Assembly (NCBI GenBank): GCA_023657465.1
Contig: JAGTJX010000001.1
Location: 524,358-588,357, forward strand
Direction of reading: 5' to 3'
Source: Lysobacteraceae bacterium
GTDB lineage: Bacteria > Bdellovibrionota > UBA1018 > JAGTJX01
DNA: 64,000 nt
Part shown: positions 11,120-20,363 of the stretch, piece after piece
Layout: the number at the start of each line of letters is the position of its first letter
How positions within the stretch are numbered: the stretch's first letter is position 1
The notes under the pieces: model-generated
What the model saw: only the letters and a program-made list of their open reading frames with translations
What the model was told of the DNA's origin: nothing
The model's database searches: none
Program-made: the position numbers and the translations under genes

Positions 11120-12206
11120 TTTTGTATTCCTTATTATTGTTGTTGTCCTAGTACTCTTCGGACTCCTCATGGTCTATAGCTCCTCGTTTATCCTCTCTCA
11201 GGAGAGAACAGGAGATGGTCTCGCCTACATTAAGAAGCAACTCCTATTCACAGTTCTTGGCTTCGGAGCCATGGCAGCAGCCACTCGTATTCACTATAGT
11301 AAGTGGATGAATTGGAGTGCAGGTCTTCTCATCGCTGCAATGGTTCTACTCGTTGCTGTGCTCATTCCGGGGTTAGGAGCAAGAGTGGGTGGAGCTCAGA
11401 GATGGATTCGCTTGGGCTTCATGAATTTTCAGCCATCTGAGTTTGTGAAGTTCGCACTCATTGTTTTTGTCGCAAGACAGCTCTCTAAGAAACAAGAAAG
11501 GCTTCATCAGTTTACTGCCGGAGTACTCGCAAACTTTCTACTCCCACTTCCTGCATTGATCCTTCTCCTCAAACAACCTGACTTCGGTTCAGTGGTCATG
11601 ATCGGTGTCACTATCTTCGCAATGATGTTCTTGGCAGGTGTGAGTCTTCGCTACTTATTCGGATCTCTGGCTCTTGCGGTTGCAGGTGCGGGAATGCTGA
11701 TTTGGCTTGAGCCCTATAGACTGGCTAGATTCATGTCCTTCTTAGATCCTTGGGCCGACCCAGGAGGGAAGGGGTTCCAGATCATTCAATCCTTCGTAGG
11801 TCTTAATCACGGTGGGTTCTTCGGTGTAGGCCTGGGTAATGGGAAGGAAAAACTATTCTACCTCCCTGAAGCACATAACGATTTCATTCTCGCAGTAATA
11901 GGCGAAGAGCTCGGTTACTTAGGAGTGATCGCTGTGATCTCAGGCTTTCTCTTGTTTATCTATAGAGGATTAAAAATAGCACTGACTTCACTTGAAGCTA
12001 CAGGAGATAGATTCGCCTTCAATTTAGGAGTGGGCATTACTCTTATTATAGGACTCCAGGCCTTCGTCAACATTGCAGTGGTGCTTGGGCTTCTCCCCAC
12101 TAAGGGACTCACTCTTCCTTTTATTAGCTATGGTGGTTCTGCAATTTTGGTTAATCTTTTTGCAGTTGGCGTACTATTGAGTTTAACGAGAAAACAAACA
12201 ACATGA
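11073..12206 (+). CDS. ftsW: septal lipid II glycosyltransferase FtsW (SEDS family)
   Basis: SEDS-family polymerase partner of FtsI. Motifs are GLLMVYSSSFILSQ, GGAQRWIRLGFMNFQPSEF, LKQPDFGSVVM and the C-terminal FISYGGSAIL; about ten membrane segments. The likely start is the ATG at 11073 (MKKEANTLRSWFNSFDFVF), which lies 47 bp inside murD; no later in-frame start precedes the first membrane helix. An ATG at 11019 would add 18 residues and deepen the overlap. ATGA overlap with murG follows. rodA, the paralog, is not in the window, but position within dcw and pairing with ftsI support FtsW. Confidence 0.92.
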   Translation: MKKEANTLRSWFNSFDFVFLIIVVVLVLFGLLMVYSSSFILSQERTGDGLAYIKKQLLFTVLGFGAMAAATRIHYSKWMNWSAGLLIAAMVLLVAVLIPGLGARVGGAQRWIRLGFMNFQPSEFVKFALIVFVARQLSKKQERLHQFTAGVLANFLLPLPALILLLKQPDFGSVVMIGVTIFAMMFLAGVSLRYLFGSLALAVAGAGMLIWLEPYRLARFMSFLDPWADPGGKGFQIIQSFVGLNHGGFFGVGLGNGKEKLFYLPEAHNDFILAVIGEELGYLGVIAVISGFLLFIYRGLKIALTSLEATGDRFAFNLGVGITLIIGLQAFVNIAVVLGLLPTKGLTLPFISYGGSAILVNLFAVGVLLSLTRKQTT

Positions 12207-13267
12207 AGACACTACTCATTGCAGGGGGCGGAACAGGTGGACATGTCTTGGCAGGTATTGCGCTAGCTCAAGAGTGGCTTGCGATTCATGGTACTGGTGC
12301 TCGCGTACAGTTTGTCGGAGCTGTAGGTGGTTTAGAAGAAAAGCTTGTACCAAAAAACGGATTCACTCTTGATGTTCTCAATATCGGTGCACTGAACCGT
12401 GTATCGAAGCTAAGAAGATTTAAAACAATTTATCAACTTCCGTTAGCTCTTTTGAAATCAGTCGTATTGTTCTTTAAGTACAGACCTGATGCCGTAATTG
12501 GTGTGGGGGGATATGCTTCAGGACCCATGGTATTGGTTTCGGCATTGTTTGGTAAACTTTTTGGAACTCGTACTGCGATTCTGGAGCAGAACTCAGTAGC
12601 AGGGTTCACTAATAGAATCTTAAGTAAGTTTGTTGATCGTGTGTTTCTTGCGCTCCCTATAGAGAAGACTTCATTCTCTCCATCAAAAATCAAAATCACT
12701 GGCAATCCTATTCGGAATCAATTGGCACCACTTGCTTCTCCAGGGTTTGATCCATTCACGTTATTTATCTTCGGGGGGAGTCAAGGAGCGATGGGAATTA
12801 ATACTCTCATCATTCAAGCGCTTCCTTTTCTTAAAAAATACAAAATGAAATTCATTCATCAAACAGGTGTGAATGATTACGAAAGAGTGAAGGCTGCATA
12901 TACCGAGCAGAACTTGAATGCTCGGGTCGAGAAATTCATCGATCAAATGCCTGAATGCTATAAGGAATCTACTCTCATTGTTTGTAGAGCGGGTTCATCC
13001 ACACTTGCAGAGCTTGCAGCAGTAGGTAGAGCTGCAATCTTCGTACCACTCCCAACAGCTGCAGATAATCATCAAGAGACCAACGCTAAGATTTTCACTA
13101 CTCATGGAGCAGGTTGGTTACTCAGTCAAACTGATAGCAATGGTGAGAAGATGGCAGCCCTCATTGGTGGGTTAGTCGAGAATCATCAATATATTCTAGA
13201 TGCTTCAGAAAAAGTAAAACAATTTTATAAACCTCACGCTTCAAGAGATCTCATTCACTTCCTATGA
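12203..13267 (+). CDS. murG: lipid II synthase MurG (GT28 N-acetylglucosaminyltransferase)
   Basis: Peripheral inner-membrane glycosyltransferase that adds GlcNAc to lipid I. The N-terminal glycine loop is LLIAGGGTGGHVLAGI; the second is FIFGGSQGAMGIN; the UDP-binding region has CRAGSSTLAELAAVGRAAIF and PLPTAADNHQETNA. 354 residues, complete. ATGA overlaps join it to both ftsW and murC. Confidence 0.95.
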   Translation: MKTLLIAGGGTGGHVLAGIALAQEWLAIHGTGARVQFVGAVGGLEEKLVPKNGFTLDVLNIGALNRVSKLRRFKTIYQLPLALLKSVVLFFKYRPDAVIGVGGYASGPMVLVSALFGKLFGTRTAILEQNSVAGFTNRILSKFVDRVFLALPIEKTSFSPSKIKITGNPIRNQLAPLASPGFDPFTLFIFGGSQGAMGINTLIIQALPFLKKYKMKFIHQTGVNDYERVKAAYTEQNLNARVEKFIDQMPECYKESTLIVCRAGSSTLAELAAVGRAAIFVPLPTAADNHQETNAKIFTTHGAGWLLSQTDSNGEKMAALIGGLVENHQYILDASEKVKQFYKPHASRDLIHFL

Positions 13268-14637
13268 GTAAGAACAAATTCAAACTTCATTTTGTAGGTA
13301 TTGGTGGAATCGGAATGAGCGGTATCGCGAAAGTTTTTGCAAATCAAGGATATCAAGTCTCAGGCTCAGACCTTCAAGACTCTGACTCCACTCGTGAGCT
13401 CACTGATTTAGGAATCTCAGTGAGCATCGGTCATCGAGAGGAAAACATCGGAATAGCTGATGTTATTGTCATCTCTTCAGCCGTGAAACAAGACAACCCT
13501 GAAGTGATGGCAGCTCGCCGGAAGAAAATCCCCGTCATTCCTAGAGCTGAAATGTTAGGTGAGCTCATGCGTGGCAAAGTAGGAGTAGCTATTGCTGGAA
13601 CTCATGGGAAGACAACTACGACTTCAATGGTGGCATCTATTCTCACCGAAGCTAAACTTGATCCTACCCTTGTGATAGGCGGCAAGGTAGGAGCATTGGG
13701 TGGAAACTCTAAGTTAGGTCAGGGCTCAATTGTTGTGGCTGAAGCCGATGAGAGTGATGGATCCTTCCTGCATCTTCCTGCGACGTTTGTAGCTGTGACT
13801 AATATTGATAATGACCATCTCGATCACTTCGGAACAATTGAAAATGTTGAAAGCTCATTCGTAGATTTCGTCGGTCGTATTCCCTTCTATGGACAGGCAG
13901 TACTGTGTCTAGACGACAAAAGAGTTGAATCTATTCTTCCAAGACTTACTAAGCCTTTTCTCACTTACGGATTAGCATCCGCTGCTGATTTTAAAATTGA
14001 AAACATCACTCATCAAGGTTCAGGATATGCATTCGATGTGAAGTTCCGGGGAGACTCAGGGGTGAGAGTCGAGCTTCAAGTACCCGGTAGACATAATGTA
14101 TTAAATGCTACGGCTGCTCTTGCAATCTCTAGATCTCTCGGTGTGGATTGGAAAATCATCTCACAAGGACTCAATAACTTCAGCGGTGCGGATAGACGGT
14201 TTCAGACGAAACTGAAGACTAAGAATGTATGGATCGTGGATGATTACGGGCATCACCCGACAGAGATACGAGCAACGCTTGAAGCCGCGCGTTCAATCTG
14301 TAAAGGTATGATCATCTGTGTATTTCAGCCACATCGTTATTCTCGAACTCAGAGTTGTATGAAGGACTTCGAAACTTGCTTTGAGAATGCAGATCAACTC
14401 ATGATCACTGATATTTACGCAGCAGGTGAGAAGCCTATAGTAGGGATATCTTCTGATGAGTTAGTTAAGAAAATCAAAAAAAATAAGAATGCGCCAAAAT
14501 ACGTTGAGTATGTTTCTTCACTCCGTGAGGCAACGGATTATATTAAAGACCATGTGAAGTCAGGAGATCTTGTCCTTACTCTAGGCGCAGGTAGCATCAC
14601 TAAGTACTCTGACGAACTAGTAATGGAGTTTAAGTGA
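13264..14637 (+). CDS. murC: UDP-N-acetylmuramate:L-alanine ligase MurC
   Basis: First amino-acid-adding Mur ligase. The N-terminal nucleotide motif is HFVGIGGIGMSGIAK, the ATP loop is IAGTHGKTTTTSMVA, with EADESDGSFL and NIDNDHLDHF in the central domain and VDDYGHHPTEIRATL, the MurC/Mpl-type DDYGHHPTE signature, in the C-terminal part. 457 residues, complete. Its stop overlaps the GTG start of murB by 4 bp. Confidence 0.95.
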   Translation: MSKNKFKLHFVGIGGIGMSGIAKVFANQGYQVSGSDLQDSDSTRELTDLGISVSIGHREENIGIADVIVISSAVKQDNPEVMAARRKKIPVIPRAEMLGELMRGKVGVAIAGTHGKTTTTSMVASILTEAKLDPTLVIGGKVGALGGNSKLGQGSIVVAEADESDGSFLHLPATFVAVTNIDNDHLDHFGTIENVESSFVDFVGRIPFYGQAVLCLDDKRVESILPRLTKPFLTYGLASAADFKIENITHQGSGYAFDVKFRGDSGVRVELQVPGRHNVLNATAALAISRSLGVDWKIISQGLNNFSGADRRFQTKLKTKNVWIVDDYGHHPTEIRATLEAARSICKGMIICVFQPHRYSRTQSCMKDFETCFENADQLMITDIYAAGEKPIVGISSDELVKKIKKNKNAPKYVEYVSSLREATDYIKDHVKSGDLVLTLGAGSITKYSDELVMEFK

Positions 14638-15542
14638 ATAGAGAACTCTGGGAAAGAGAGCTCAGTCGTTCACTTAAGGGATCATTTAAAATCGATGAAC
14701 CCATGAGTAGGCATACTTACTATAAAATTGGTGGAGCTGCTGACTTCATCGTTATTCCTGAATCGATTCAAGATTTAAAAGTTATTTTTAATTTACTGAA
14801 GCAAGATCCTATTCCTAAGTACTTTTTAGGTTTAGGTTCAAACCTTCTCGTATCCGATGCAGGCTTTAGAGGAATCGTAATTAAGACTCAGAAGTGTTGT
14901 CAGGATTGGAACCCTACTGAAGGACGCTTAACAGTCGGCGCTTCTATCCCTAATGTCACCATGCTGAGAAAGTGCGCGGATGAGGGTATATCTGGAATGG
15001 AATTCCTCACAGGAGTGCCCGGCTCCATCGGTGGTGCAATCTTCATGAATGCAGGAACCACTCTTGGAGAGGTGAAGGATCGGCTAGATTCTATTGATGT
15101 GTTTTCGTTTGTAAGTGGGCAGAGTGTGAGTCTCAAACCACCTTATGATTATCAATATCGTAAGAATTTATTTTTGACTGAGAATGATCTTGTGCTTCGA
15201 GCGACATTTCGTGTGAGTCCAGAAAAACCAGCAGATGTGAAAGCTAGAATCCAAGCACTGCTTGAGAAACGCAAGAATTCACAACCTGTGGATGTTCCTT
15301 CTTGTGGGAGTGTTTTTAAGAACCCACTGCCTAGACATGCTTGGGAAGTGATTGATAGTTTGGGATTGCGTGGCCGAGTGCAAGGAGGCGCTCAGATCTC
15401 TGAGAAGCACACGAACTTCATCATCAATCGAGGGCACGCCACTGCTCAGGATGTGAAGTCACTCATTGATCTAGTCAAAACTGAAGCGCTAGCTAAGCTT
15501 GGAATCAAGATGGAAGAAGAAGTCTGGTATCTCGGATTCTAA
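14634..15542 (+). CDS. murB: UDP-N-acetylenolpyruvoylglucosamine reductase MurB
   Basis: FAD enzyme that reduces UDP-GlcNAc-enolpyruvate to UDP-MurNAc. It shows YYKIGGAADFIVIPES, LGLGSNLLVSD, GVPGSIGGAIFMNAG, YRKNLF, SCGSVFKNP and GAQISEKHTNFIIN. The form without the extra E. coli-type lid (about 300 residues) is type II. The start is a GTG overlapping murC (GTGA). No ddl follows, although ddl is the usual next gene in many proteobacterial dcw clusters; the next plus-strand dcw gene, ftsQ, lies 2.7 kb downstream beyond two antisense genes. Confidence 0.94.
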   Translation: MNRELWERELSRSLKGSFKIDEPMSRHTYYKIGGAADFIVIPESIQDLKVIFNLLKQDPIPKYFLGLGSNLLVSDAGFRGIVIKTQKCCQDWNPTEGRLTVGASIPNVTMLRKCADEGISGMEFLTGVPGSIGGAIFMNAGTTLGEVKDRLDSIDVFSFVSGQSVSLKPPYDYQYRKNLFLTENDLVLRATFRVSPEKPADVKARIQALLEKRKNSQPVDVPSCGSVFKNPLPRHAWEVIDSLGLRGRVQGGAQISEKHTNFIINRGHATAQDVKSLIDLVKTEALAKLGIKMEEEVWYLGF

Positions 15543-15545
15543 GCC

Positions 15546-16880
15546 TTACGGATCTTCAGAATAAGAAACTGTCTGAATTTCCTTTTCATCAATCCCTAGA
15601 GTCTTTGCGACTCCTGACTTAAGTTGCGATGCAGTTCCAAGAACGCTAATGGCGAGCTGATCGGGTTTAATGAAGCTTGAGACGGCGTTATTAACCTCTG
15701 AATGGCTTAGGTCATTCAGTTTCTCTCCGAAGTCTTTCCAAAATCCTTCTGGTAATCCTAAGAGATGCTCACTCAGAGTATTCTCCACTCGCTTGAGTGG
15801 AGTGTTGAAGTTGAACCCCGCATTGTTCACGAGACTTCTCTTTGCACTTTCAAACTCAGCTTCTGTGATCCCGGACTTCTGAAACTCCTTAGTCATTTCG
15901 AGAGTGAGTTTCAGAGCTTGGAGTGTGTCCTTAGATGCTGGGAACAGATAGTATTGCCAAAGTTTAGGCTGTGAGGCGTCTTTGAAATAACTATAAGCTC
16001 CATAACTCCAGCCGCGCTTCACGCGTACTTCAGTCATCATGCGAGCCGAGAAACTACCGCCGCCGAAAGCATGGTTAGCGAGATAGAGTGCATGATACTT
16101 AGAATCGTTGAGTTTAATGCCTAATTGACCAACATTGATCTGTGTCTGACTGCGATCAGGCTTATCGATGAATTGCACGCGTTGTTTTTGTGCGACTTGA
16201 GGAACATCGATGCTAGGAGGGGATTCTTTCTTCGGTCTGTTTTTCACCACTTGTCTTGCAAAGTTCTCGATTTGAGATTGCTCGATATCTCCAGTCGCTA
16301 CGATTAGCAAAGTTCCCGCATGCATCCACTTATCAAATGCAGACTTAAGACTTTCGGAAGTGATGTTTGGAATCGTTTTTAACTTTCCAATAACTGGCTT
16401 GGCATAAGGGTGTTGGCCAAAGAACCAGGAATCAAAATGTCTCTTGGCTAATGAATTATCCTTGCCTTGCTGCTCCAAGATCCGAGAGGTAACTTCAGAC
16501 TTGAGTTTAATGAGCTCTGCCTGAGGAAAGCTAGGATGAGAGAGTAAGTCTAAGAAAATCTCTGAGAAGGAGGAAAATTGACCCGTAAGGACAGCTCCCC
16601 TAAACACAATGGATTCAGCTCTCGTTTCGCAATCTAATCTTGCTCCCAATTGATCAAGATATTCTTCGATTTGGGTTTTAGTTTTTGTTGCTGTACCTCT
16701 CAAAATCATTTGACAGAGAAGATACGCCTGGCCAGATTGATCTAAGGGATCGTGGACTGCACCCACTGTGAATGCAGCATTGATGTAGACAATCGGAAAC
16801 GAGTTGTCCTTCTCGAAGATCACTTCAGTTGCAAATGCGGAGGATGCTAAAAATAAAAAAGCTAAGTTAAGTGTTTTCAT
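15546..16880 (-). CDS. M16 family peptidase-like protein lacking the zinc motif (exported)
   Basis: A signal peptide (MKTLNLAFLFLASSAFA) precedes an M16-fold protein of 444 residues. In the position of the inverted zinc motif HxxEH it reads QSGQAYLLCQMILRGT, so the catalytic histidines and glutamate are missing; LANHAFGGGSFSARMMTEVR and VKRGWSYGAYSYF are the conserved C-terminal-half signatures of M16 (R/Y substrate-binding motif). It is therefore the presumed non-catalytic partner of the upstream lipoprotein. It overlaps that gene by 4 bp (ATGA) and ends 3 bp from the murB stop, convergent with it. Periplasmic location is inferred. Confidence 0.85.
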   Translation of the reverse strand: MKTLNLAFLFLASSAFATEVIFEKDNSFPIVYINAAFTVGAVHDPLDQSGQAYLLCQMILRGTATKTKTQIEEYLDQLGARLDCETRAESIVFRGAVLTGQFSSFSEIFLDLLSHPSFPQAELIKLKSEVTSRILEQQGKDNSLAKRHFDSWFFGQHPYAKPVIGKLKTIPNITSESLKSAFDKWMHAGTLLIVATGDIEQSQIENFARQVVKNRPKKESPPSIDVPQVAQKQRVQFIDKPDRSQTQINVGQLGIKLNDSKYHALYLANHAFGGGSFSARMMTEVRVKRGWSYGAYSYFKDASQPKLWQYYLFPASKDTLQALKLTLEMTKEFQKSGITEAEFESAKRSLVNNAGFNFNTPLKRVENTLSEHLLGLPEGFWKDFGEKLNDLSHSEVNNAVSSFIKPDQLAISVLGTASQLKSGVAKTLGIDEKEIQTVSYSEDP

Positions 16881-18229
16881 TTTTTGACTCCGATCAATAC
16901 AGTTCTTGCGTTGGGAGAGAAGTACTTCTTTGCGACACGTTGTACATCAAGAGCTGTCACGTTCTGTAAAGCGTCGATGTTTCTCAGCCCTTCTTTAAAA
17001 TGCCCAAGAACTGTCTCGTACTGTCCGATGAAGTGAGCTTTTTGGTAGTTAGTACTGAGCCCATCAATGAATTGAAATTGAAATATGTTTTTAGCTTTTT
17101 TGAGTTCAGTCTCAGTTATCGGTTTTGTTTTTAAATCTTCTAGTTCTTTCAGAATAATATTTTCTGCAGTTTTTGCAGGCTTGTTGTTTTGAAGATTGAC
17201 TGTAAATACAAAAACAGATGGATCGACATTCTCGTAGGTCCCACTCTCAGCACTCGATGCGATTCCTGTGTCGATGAGATTTCTCTCGAAGCGCGAATTC
17301 TTTCCTTCGCTTAAGAGTGCTTCAATGATGTTGAGTGCTGGCATGTCGTGATGTGCAATTCCAGGAACTGGATAGGACATCATAAGTTTTTCTACTTTAA
17401 TATTGAGCTTCACAGATTTTCTACGAACTGATTTTTGAGTAGGTTCTTGTACAATTTTGGTTTGTAATTCTTTAGGAAGTTCTCGGTTTCCGATTTTCCC
17501 GTAGTATTGTCTAGCCAGTTTTAAAGCTTGGTAAGGATCTATATCACCGACAAGTACAACAGTTGCTCTACTCGGAGTATAGTAACTCTCATAAAACTTT
17601 CTTGCATCTTCTGCAGTCATTCTCTTCAGATCCTCTTCGTATCCAATGACAGGCCAATGGTAGGGATGCTTAGTATAAGCTAATCCGAAGAGCTCTTGCC
17701 AGAGTGTACCATCGGGACTGTTCTCGTTTCTGAATCGGCGTTCGTTCTGTACTACTTCTCGTTCAGTCTTAAATGCTTTGTCATCGACTATGAGATTGAC
17801 CATACGATCAGATTCTAGTTTCAGAACGAGTTCAAGTTTGTCAGAAGGAAGTTCTTGCACATAAGCAGTGTAATCATGTGAAGTAAATGCGTTTTCACCT
17901 TCGGCTCCAGCTTCTTCTAAGATCTTATCGAATTCACCTTCTTTTAAGTTTTTCGTTTGCTTGAACATCATGTGTTCAAATAAATGAGCTAGTCCTGTAT
18001 ATCCCTTGCGCTCGTGTCTTGAACCTACATCAAACCAAGTTTGCATAGAGAAAGTAGGAGAAGAAGTATCTCTAATCACTATGAGTTTCAGTTTGTTATC
18101 AAGCACAAATCTAAAAGCTCTGTATTTTCCGAAAAAAGGAAGGGTGTCTTTATCAAGTGAGGAGTCAGCTGTTGTTGAGCAACTCATTGAAAAAATAATT
18201 AAAAATGCAGAAAGTAAGAGTTTTTTCAT
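16877..18229 (-). CDS. M16 family zinc peptidase, predicted lipoprotein (catalytic subunit)
   Basis: The N-terminus (MKKLLLSAFLIIFSMSCST) ends in a lipobox with cysteine at residue 17, predicting an anchored lipoprotein. The inverted zinc motif is complete: GLAHLFEHMMFK gives HxxEH, and ERRFRNENSPDG lies in the downstream region that normally supplies the second zinc glutamate. About 450 residues, one M16 repeat pair. With the next gene it resembles two-subunit M16 proteases (active plus inactive chain). The pair is transcribed against the dcw cluster, and its promoter would lie in the 59-bp divergent gap before ftsQ. Substrate unknown. Confidence 0.88.
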   Translation of the reverse strand: MKKLLLSAFLIIFSMSCSTTADSSLDKDTLPFFGKYRAFRFVLDNKLKLIVIRDTSSPTFSMQTWFDVGSRHERKGYTGLAHLFEHMMFKQTKNLKEGEFDKILEEAGAEGENAFTSHDYTAYVQELPSDKLELVLKLESDRMVNLIVDDKAFKTEREVVQNERRFRNENSPDGTLWQELFGLAYTKHPYHWPVIGYEEDLKRMTAEDARKFYESYYTPSRATVVLVGDIDPYQALKLARQYYGKIGNRELPKELQTKIVQEPTQKSVRRKSVKLNIKVEKLMMSYPVPGIAHHDMPALNIIEALLSEGKNSRFERNLIDTGIASSAESGTYENVDPSVFVFTVNLQNNKPAKTAENIILKELEDLKTKPITETELKKAKNIFQFQFIDGLSTNYQKAHFIGQYETVLGHFKEGLRNIDALQNVTALDVQRVAKKYFSPNARTVLIGVKK

Positions 18230-18288
18230 AGATTAAAAATTTATCAGCTTATGGTGTATTTTTCTACCGAAGTCGTTACACTAGAGAA

Positions 18289-19035
18289 ATGACGGTTAGA
18301 AGAATTTTGACAGTTGTTTTTAGTCTCTGCGTAATTGCCACAGTGGTTATTACTGCTCAATGGGCACAAAGATCACCTTTATTTACTCTCAAAGAAATCA
18401 ACTGGGTTGATTACCCTAGTCAGGCTCCGTTTGAAAAAGAAGTCATTCTTGGTCTTGTAGATGCTCCCATTAATTCTGTAAATTTATTTGATTTGGATTT
18501 AGAGCCATTGAAAAAAAGAGTGCTCACTCATCCTTGGGTAAAAAATATTACGATATCTAAAATTTTCCCATATTCTTTAGGGATTTCTGTTGAATTCAGA
18601 GAGCCCGTGGCTCTTTTTCAAAACTCAGATGGAGAATTAAGCTATATAGATAAAGAAGGATTCATCTTTGGACCCTTCGAGCCTAAGAGATTATCTAATC
18701 TTCCGACACTTGTTGGATTCGACGAAACAGATGCAATTCTCTTGCAAGGTGGGATTAAATTACTGGAAGATTGGAAATCGTCAAAATATCGACACTTGGG
18801 ATTAATCGCTTCTATTTCTCATGATAAAGAAAAGGGATTCCGCTCAATTCTCCGCTATGGCAAACATGGACGAGCTGTGCTCGAATTGGGCCATGATTTG
18901 CAAGCAATCGATACTCGGGAGATGGAGCATTTGGCTGCTACGATTACGTATTTAGAAAACAAAAACATCGACGCCTACCAAATATTTGTCGGAAATGGCA
19001 AAAAAATAGTTGTCAGAACTCATCCAGGTTCATAA
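18289..19035 (+). CDS. ftsQ: cell division protein FtsQ (POTRA domain)
   Basis: A bitopic division protein: membrane segment at residues about 6-25 (LTVVFSLCVIATVVIT), then a POTRA domain (LFTLKEINWVDYPSQ to VEFREPVALF) and an FtsQ/DivIB beta domain (SYIDKEGFIFGPFEP, a typical D-x-x-G signature). 248 residues. Position directly before ftsA and ftsZ supports the call. It would bridge FtsL/FtsB to the early divisome. Expression cannot come directly from murB read-through without crossing 2.7 kb of antisense genes, so a local promoter in 18230-18288 is likely. Confidence 0.9.
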   Translation: MTVRRILTVVFSLCVIATVVITAQWAQRSPLFTLKEINWVDYPSQAPFEKEVILGLVDAPINSVNLFDLDLEPLKKRVLTHPWVKNITISKIFPYSLGISVEFREPVALFQNSDGELSYIDKEGFIFGPFEPKRLSNLPTLVGFDETDAILLQGGIKLLEDWKSSKYRHLGLIASISHDKEKGFRSILRYGKHGRAVLELGHDLQAIDTREMEHLAATITYLENKNIDAYQIFVGNGKKIVVRTHPGS

Positions 19036-19088
19036 AATTGACATAGGAAGCAAATTTTGCCGAGTTACCAAGGAAGGGACTAGTCATT

Positions 19089-20327
19089 ATGTCTAAGAAG
19101 GATTTCGTTGTCGGTTTAGATATCGGCACTACAAAGATTTGCTGCATCGTGGGCGAAATCGCCTTGAATGCAGAGGGTTCTCAGGGAATTGATATTGTTG
19201 GAATTGGAACAGCTCCTTCTAATGGTCTCAGAAAAGGTGTTGTTGTTAATATTGAGAGCACCGTAAAAAGCATCACTCAAGCCATCGAAGAAGCAGAACT
19301 CATGGCAGGTATGGAAATTTCCAACGTCTATGTAGGGATTGCGGGTGGGCATATTAAGTCTTTCAACTCAAGCGGCATTGTCGCTGTGAAAGACAAGGAA
19401 ATCACTGAGTCTGATGTGAATCGCGTAATCGATGCTGCAAAAGCAATGGCCATTCCACTGGATCGCGAAGTGATTCACGTAATCCCACAAGAATTTATTT
19501 TAGATGATCAAGATGGAATAAGAGACCCAATCGGAATGAGTGGTACTCGTCTCGAATCCAAAGTTCATATCGTAACAGGTGCAGTATCTTCAGCTCAAAA
19601 CATTATTAAATGTGCAAACAAGGCGGGCTTAAATGTATCTGAAATTTGTCTACAACCGATCGCATCTTCTGAAGCCGTTCTCACTTCTGATGAAAAAGAC
19701 TTGGGAGTCATACTCATTGATATCGGCGGCGGTACCAGTGACATTGCCATATTCAAAGATGGTGCTGTCGTCTACACGGGAGTTCTTGCGATAGGTGGGA
19801 ACCACTTAACCAGTGATATCTCTGCAGGTCTCAGAACTCCGACTCATGAAGCTGAGAAAATAAAAGTAACTTATGGATCTGCTCTCGCTTCACTTGTGAA
19901 GCCTGATGAGACGATTGAAGTCGCTGGAGTAGGTGGACGCAGATCGCGCACCGTATCAAGAAGACTTCTCGCCGAAATCATAGAACCTAGAGTAGAAGAA
20001 ATCTTCACACTCATTCAAAACGAAGTCATGAAGGCTGGTTATCTCAATCTCCTCGCTGGAGGAGTAGTGATCACCGGTGGTTCTTCACTATTAGAAGGAA
20101 TGCCAGAGCTAGCAGAAACTATTTTTGAAATGCCTGTAAAGCGTGGCCTTCCCTACGGTGTAGGCGGGCTCTATGATGTCGTGAACTCTCCAAAGTTTGC
20201 AACAGGAGTAGGACTTACGAAGTACGGAGCAAGACAAGTCATTAAAACCAGGTTTCCGATAAGAGAAAATAATATTTACGACAAAGTCAAAGGATCGATG
20301 CAGTCGTGGATTAAGGATCTTTTTTAA
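19089..20327 (+). CDS. ftsA: cell division protein FtsA
   Basis: Actin-like membrane tether of the Z-ring. Motifs: VVGLDIGTTKICCIVGE (phosphate 1), HVIPQEFILDDQDGIRDP in the 1C domain, LIDIGGGTSDIAIF (phosphate 2), VVITGGSSLLEG (adenosine) and a C-terminal amphipathic helix ending GSMQSWIKDLF that would bind the membrane. 412 residues, complete. A good Shine-Dalgarno (AAGGAAGG) lies upstream. A TTGACA hexamer occurs about 50 bp before the start, but I see no convincing -10 at the right distance. Confidence 0.96.
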   Translation: MSKKDFVVGLDIGTTKICCIVGEIALNAEGSQGIDIVGIGTAPSNGLRKGVVVNIESTVKSITQAIEEAELMAGMEISNVYVGIAGGHIKSFNSSGIVAVKDKEITESDVNRVIDAAKAMAIPLDREVIHVIPQEFILDDQDGIRDPIGMSGTRLESKVHIVTGAVSSAQNIIKCANKAGLNVSEICLQPIASSEAVLTSDEKDLGVILIDIGGGTSDIAIFKDGAVVYTGVLAIGGNHLTSDISAGLRTPTHEAEKIKVTYGSALASLVKPDETIEVAGVGGRRSRTVSRRLLAEIIEPRVEEIFTLIQNEVMKAGYLNLLAGGVVITGGSSLLEGMPELAETIFEMPVKRGLPYGVGGLYDVVNSPKFATGVGLTKYGARQVIKTRFPIRENNIYDKVKGSMQSWIKDLF

Positions 20328-20363
20328 CTAACATTCGATCAAGCAAGGAGGCTAAGTAAACGT

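Noticed and set aside
15900-16300. Small plus-strand frames opposite the M16 genes
   Set aside because: They are antisense to strongly conserved M16 coding sequence and have no ribosome sites or family resemblance.
18230-18288. Clear -35/-10 promoter before ftsQ
   Set aside because: AT-rich sequence is present but no hexamer pair with proper spacing could be picked with confidence.
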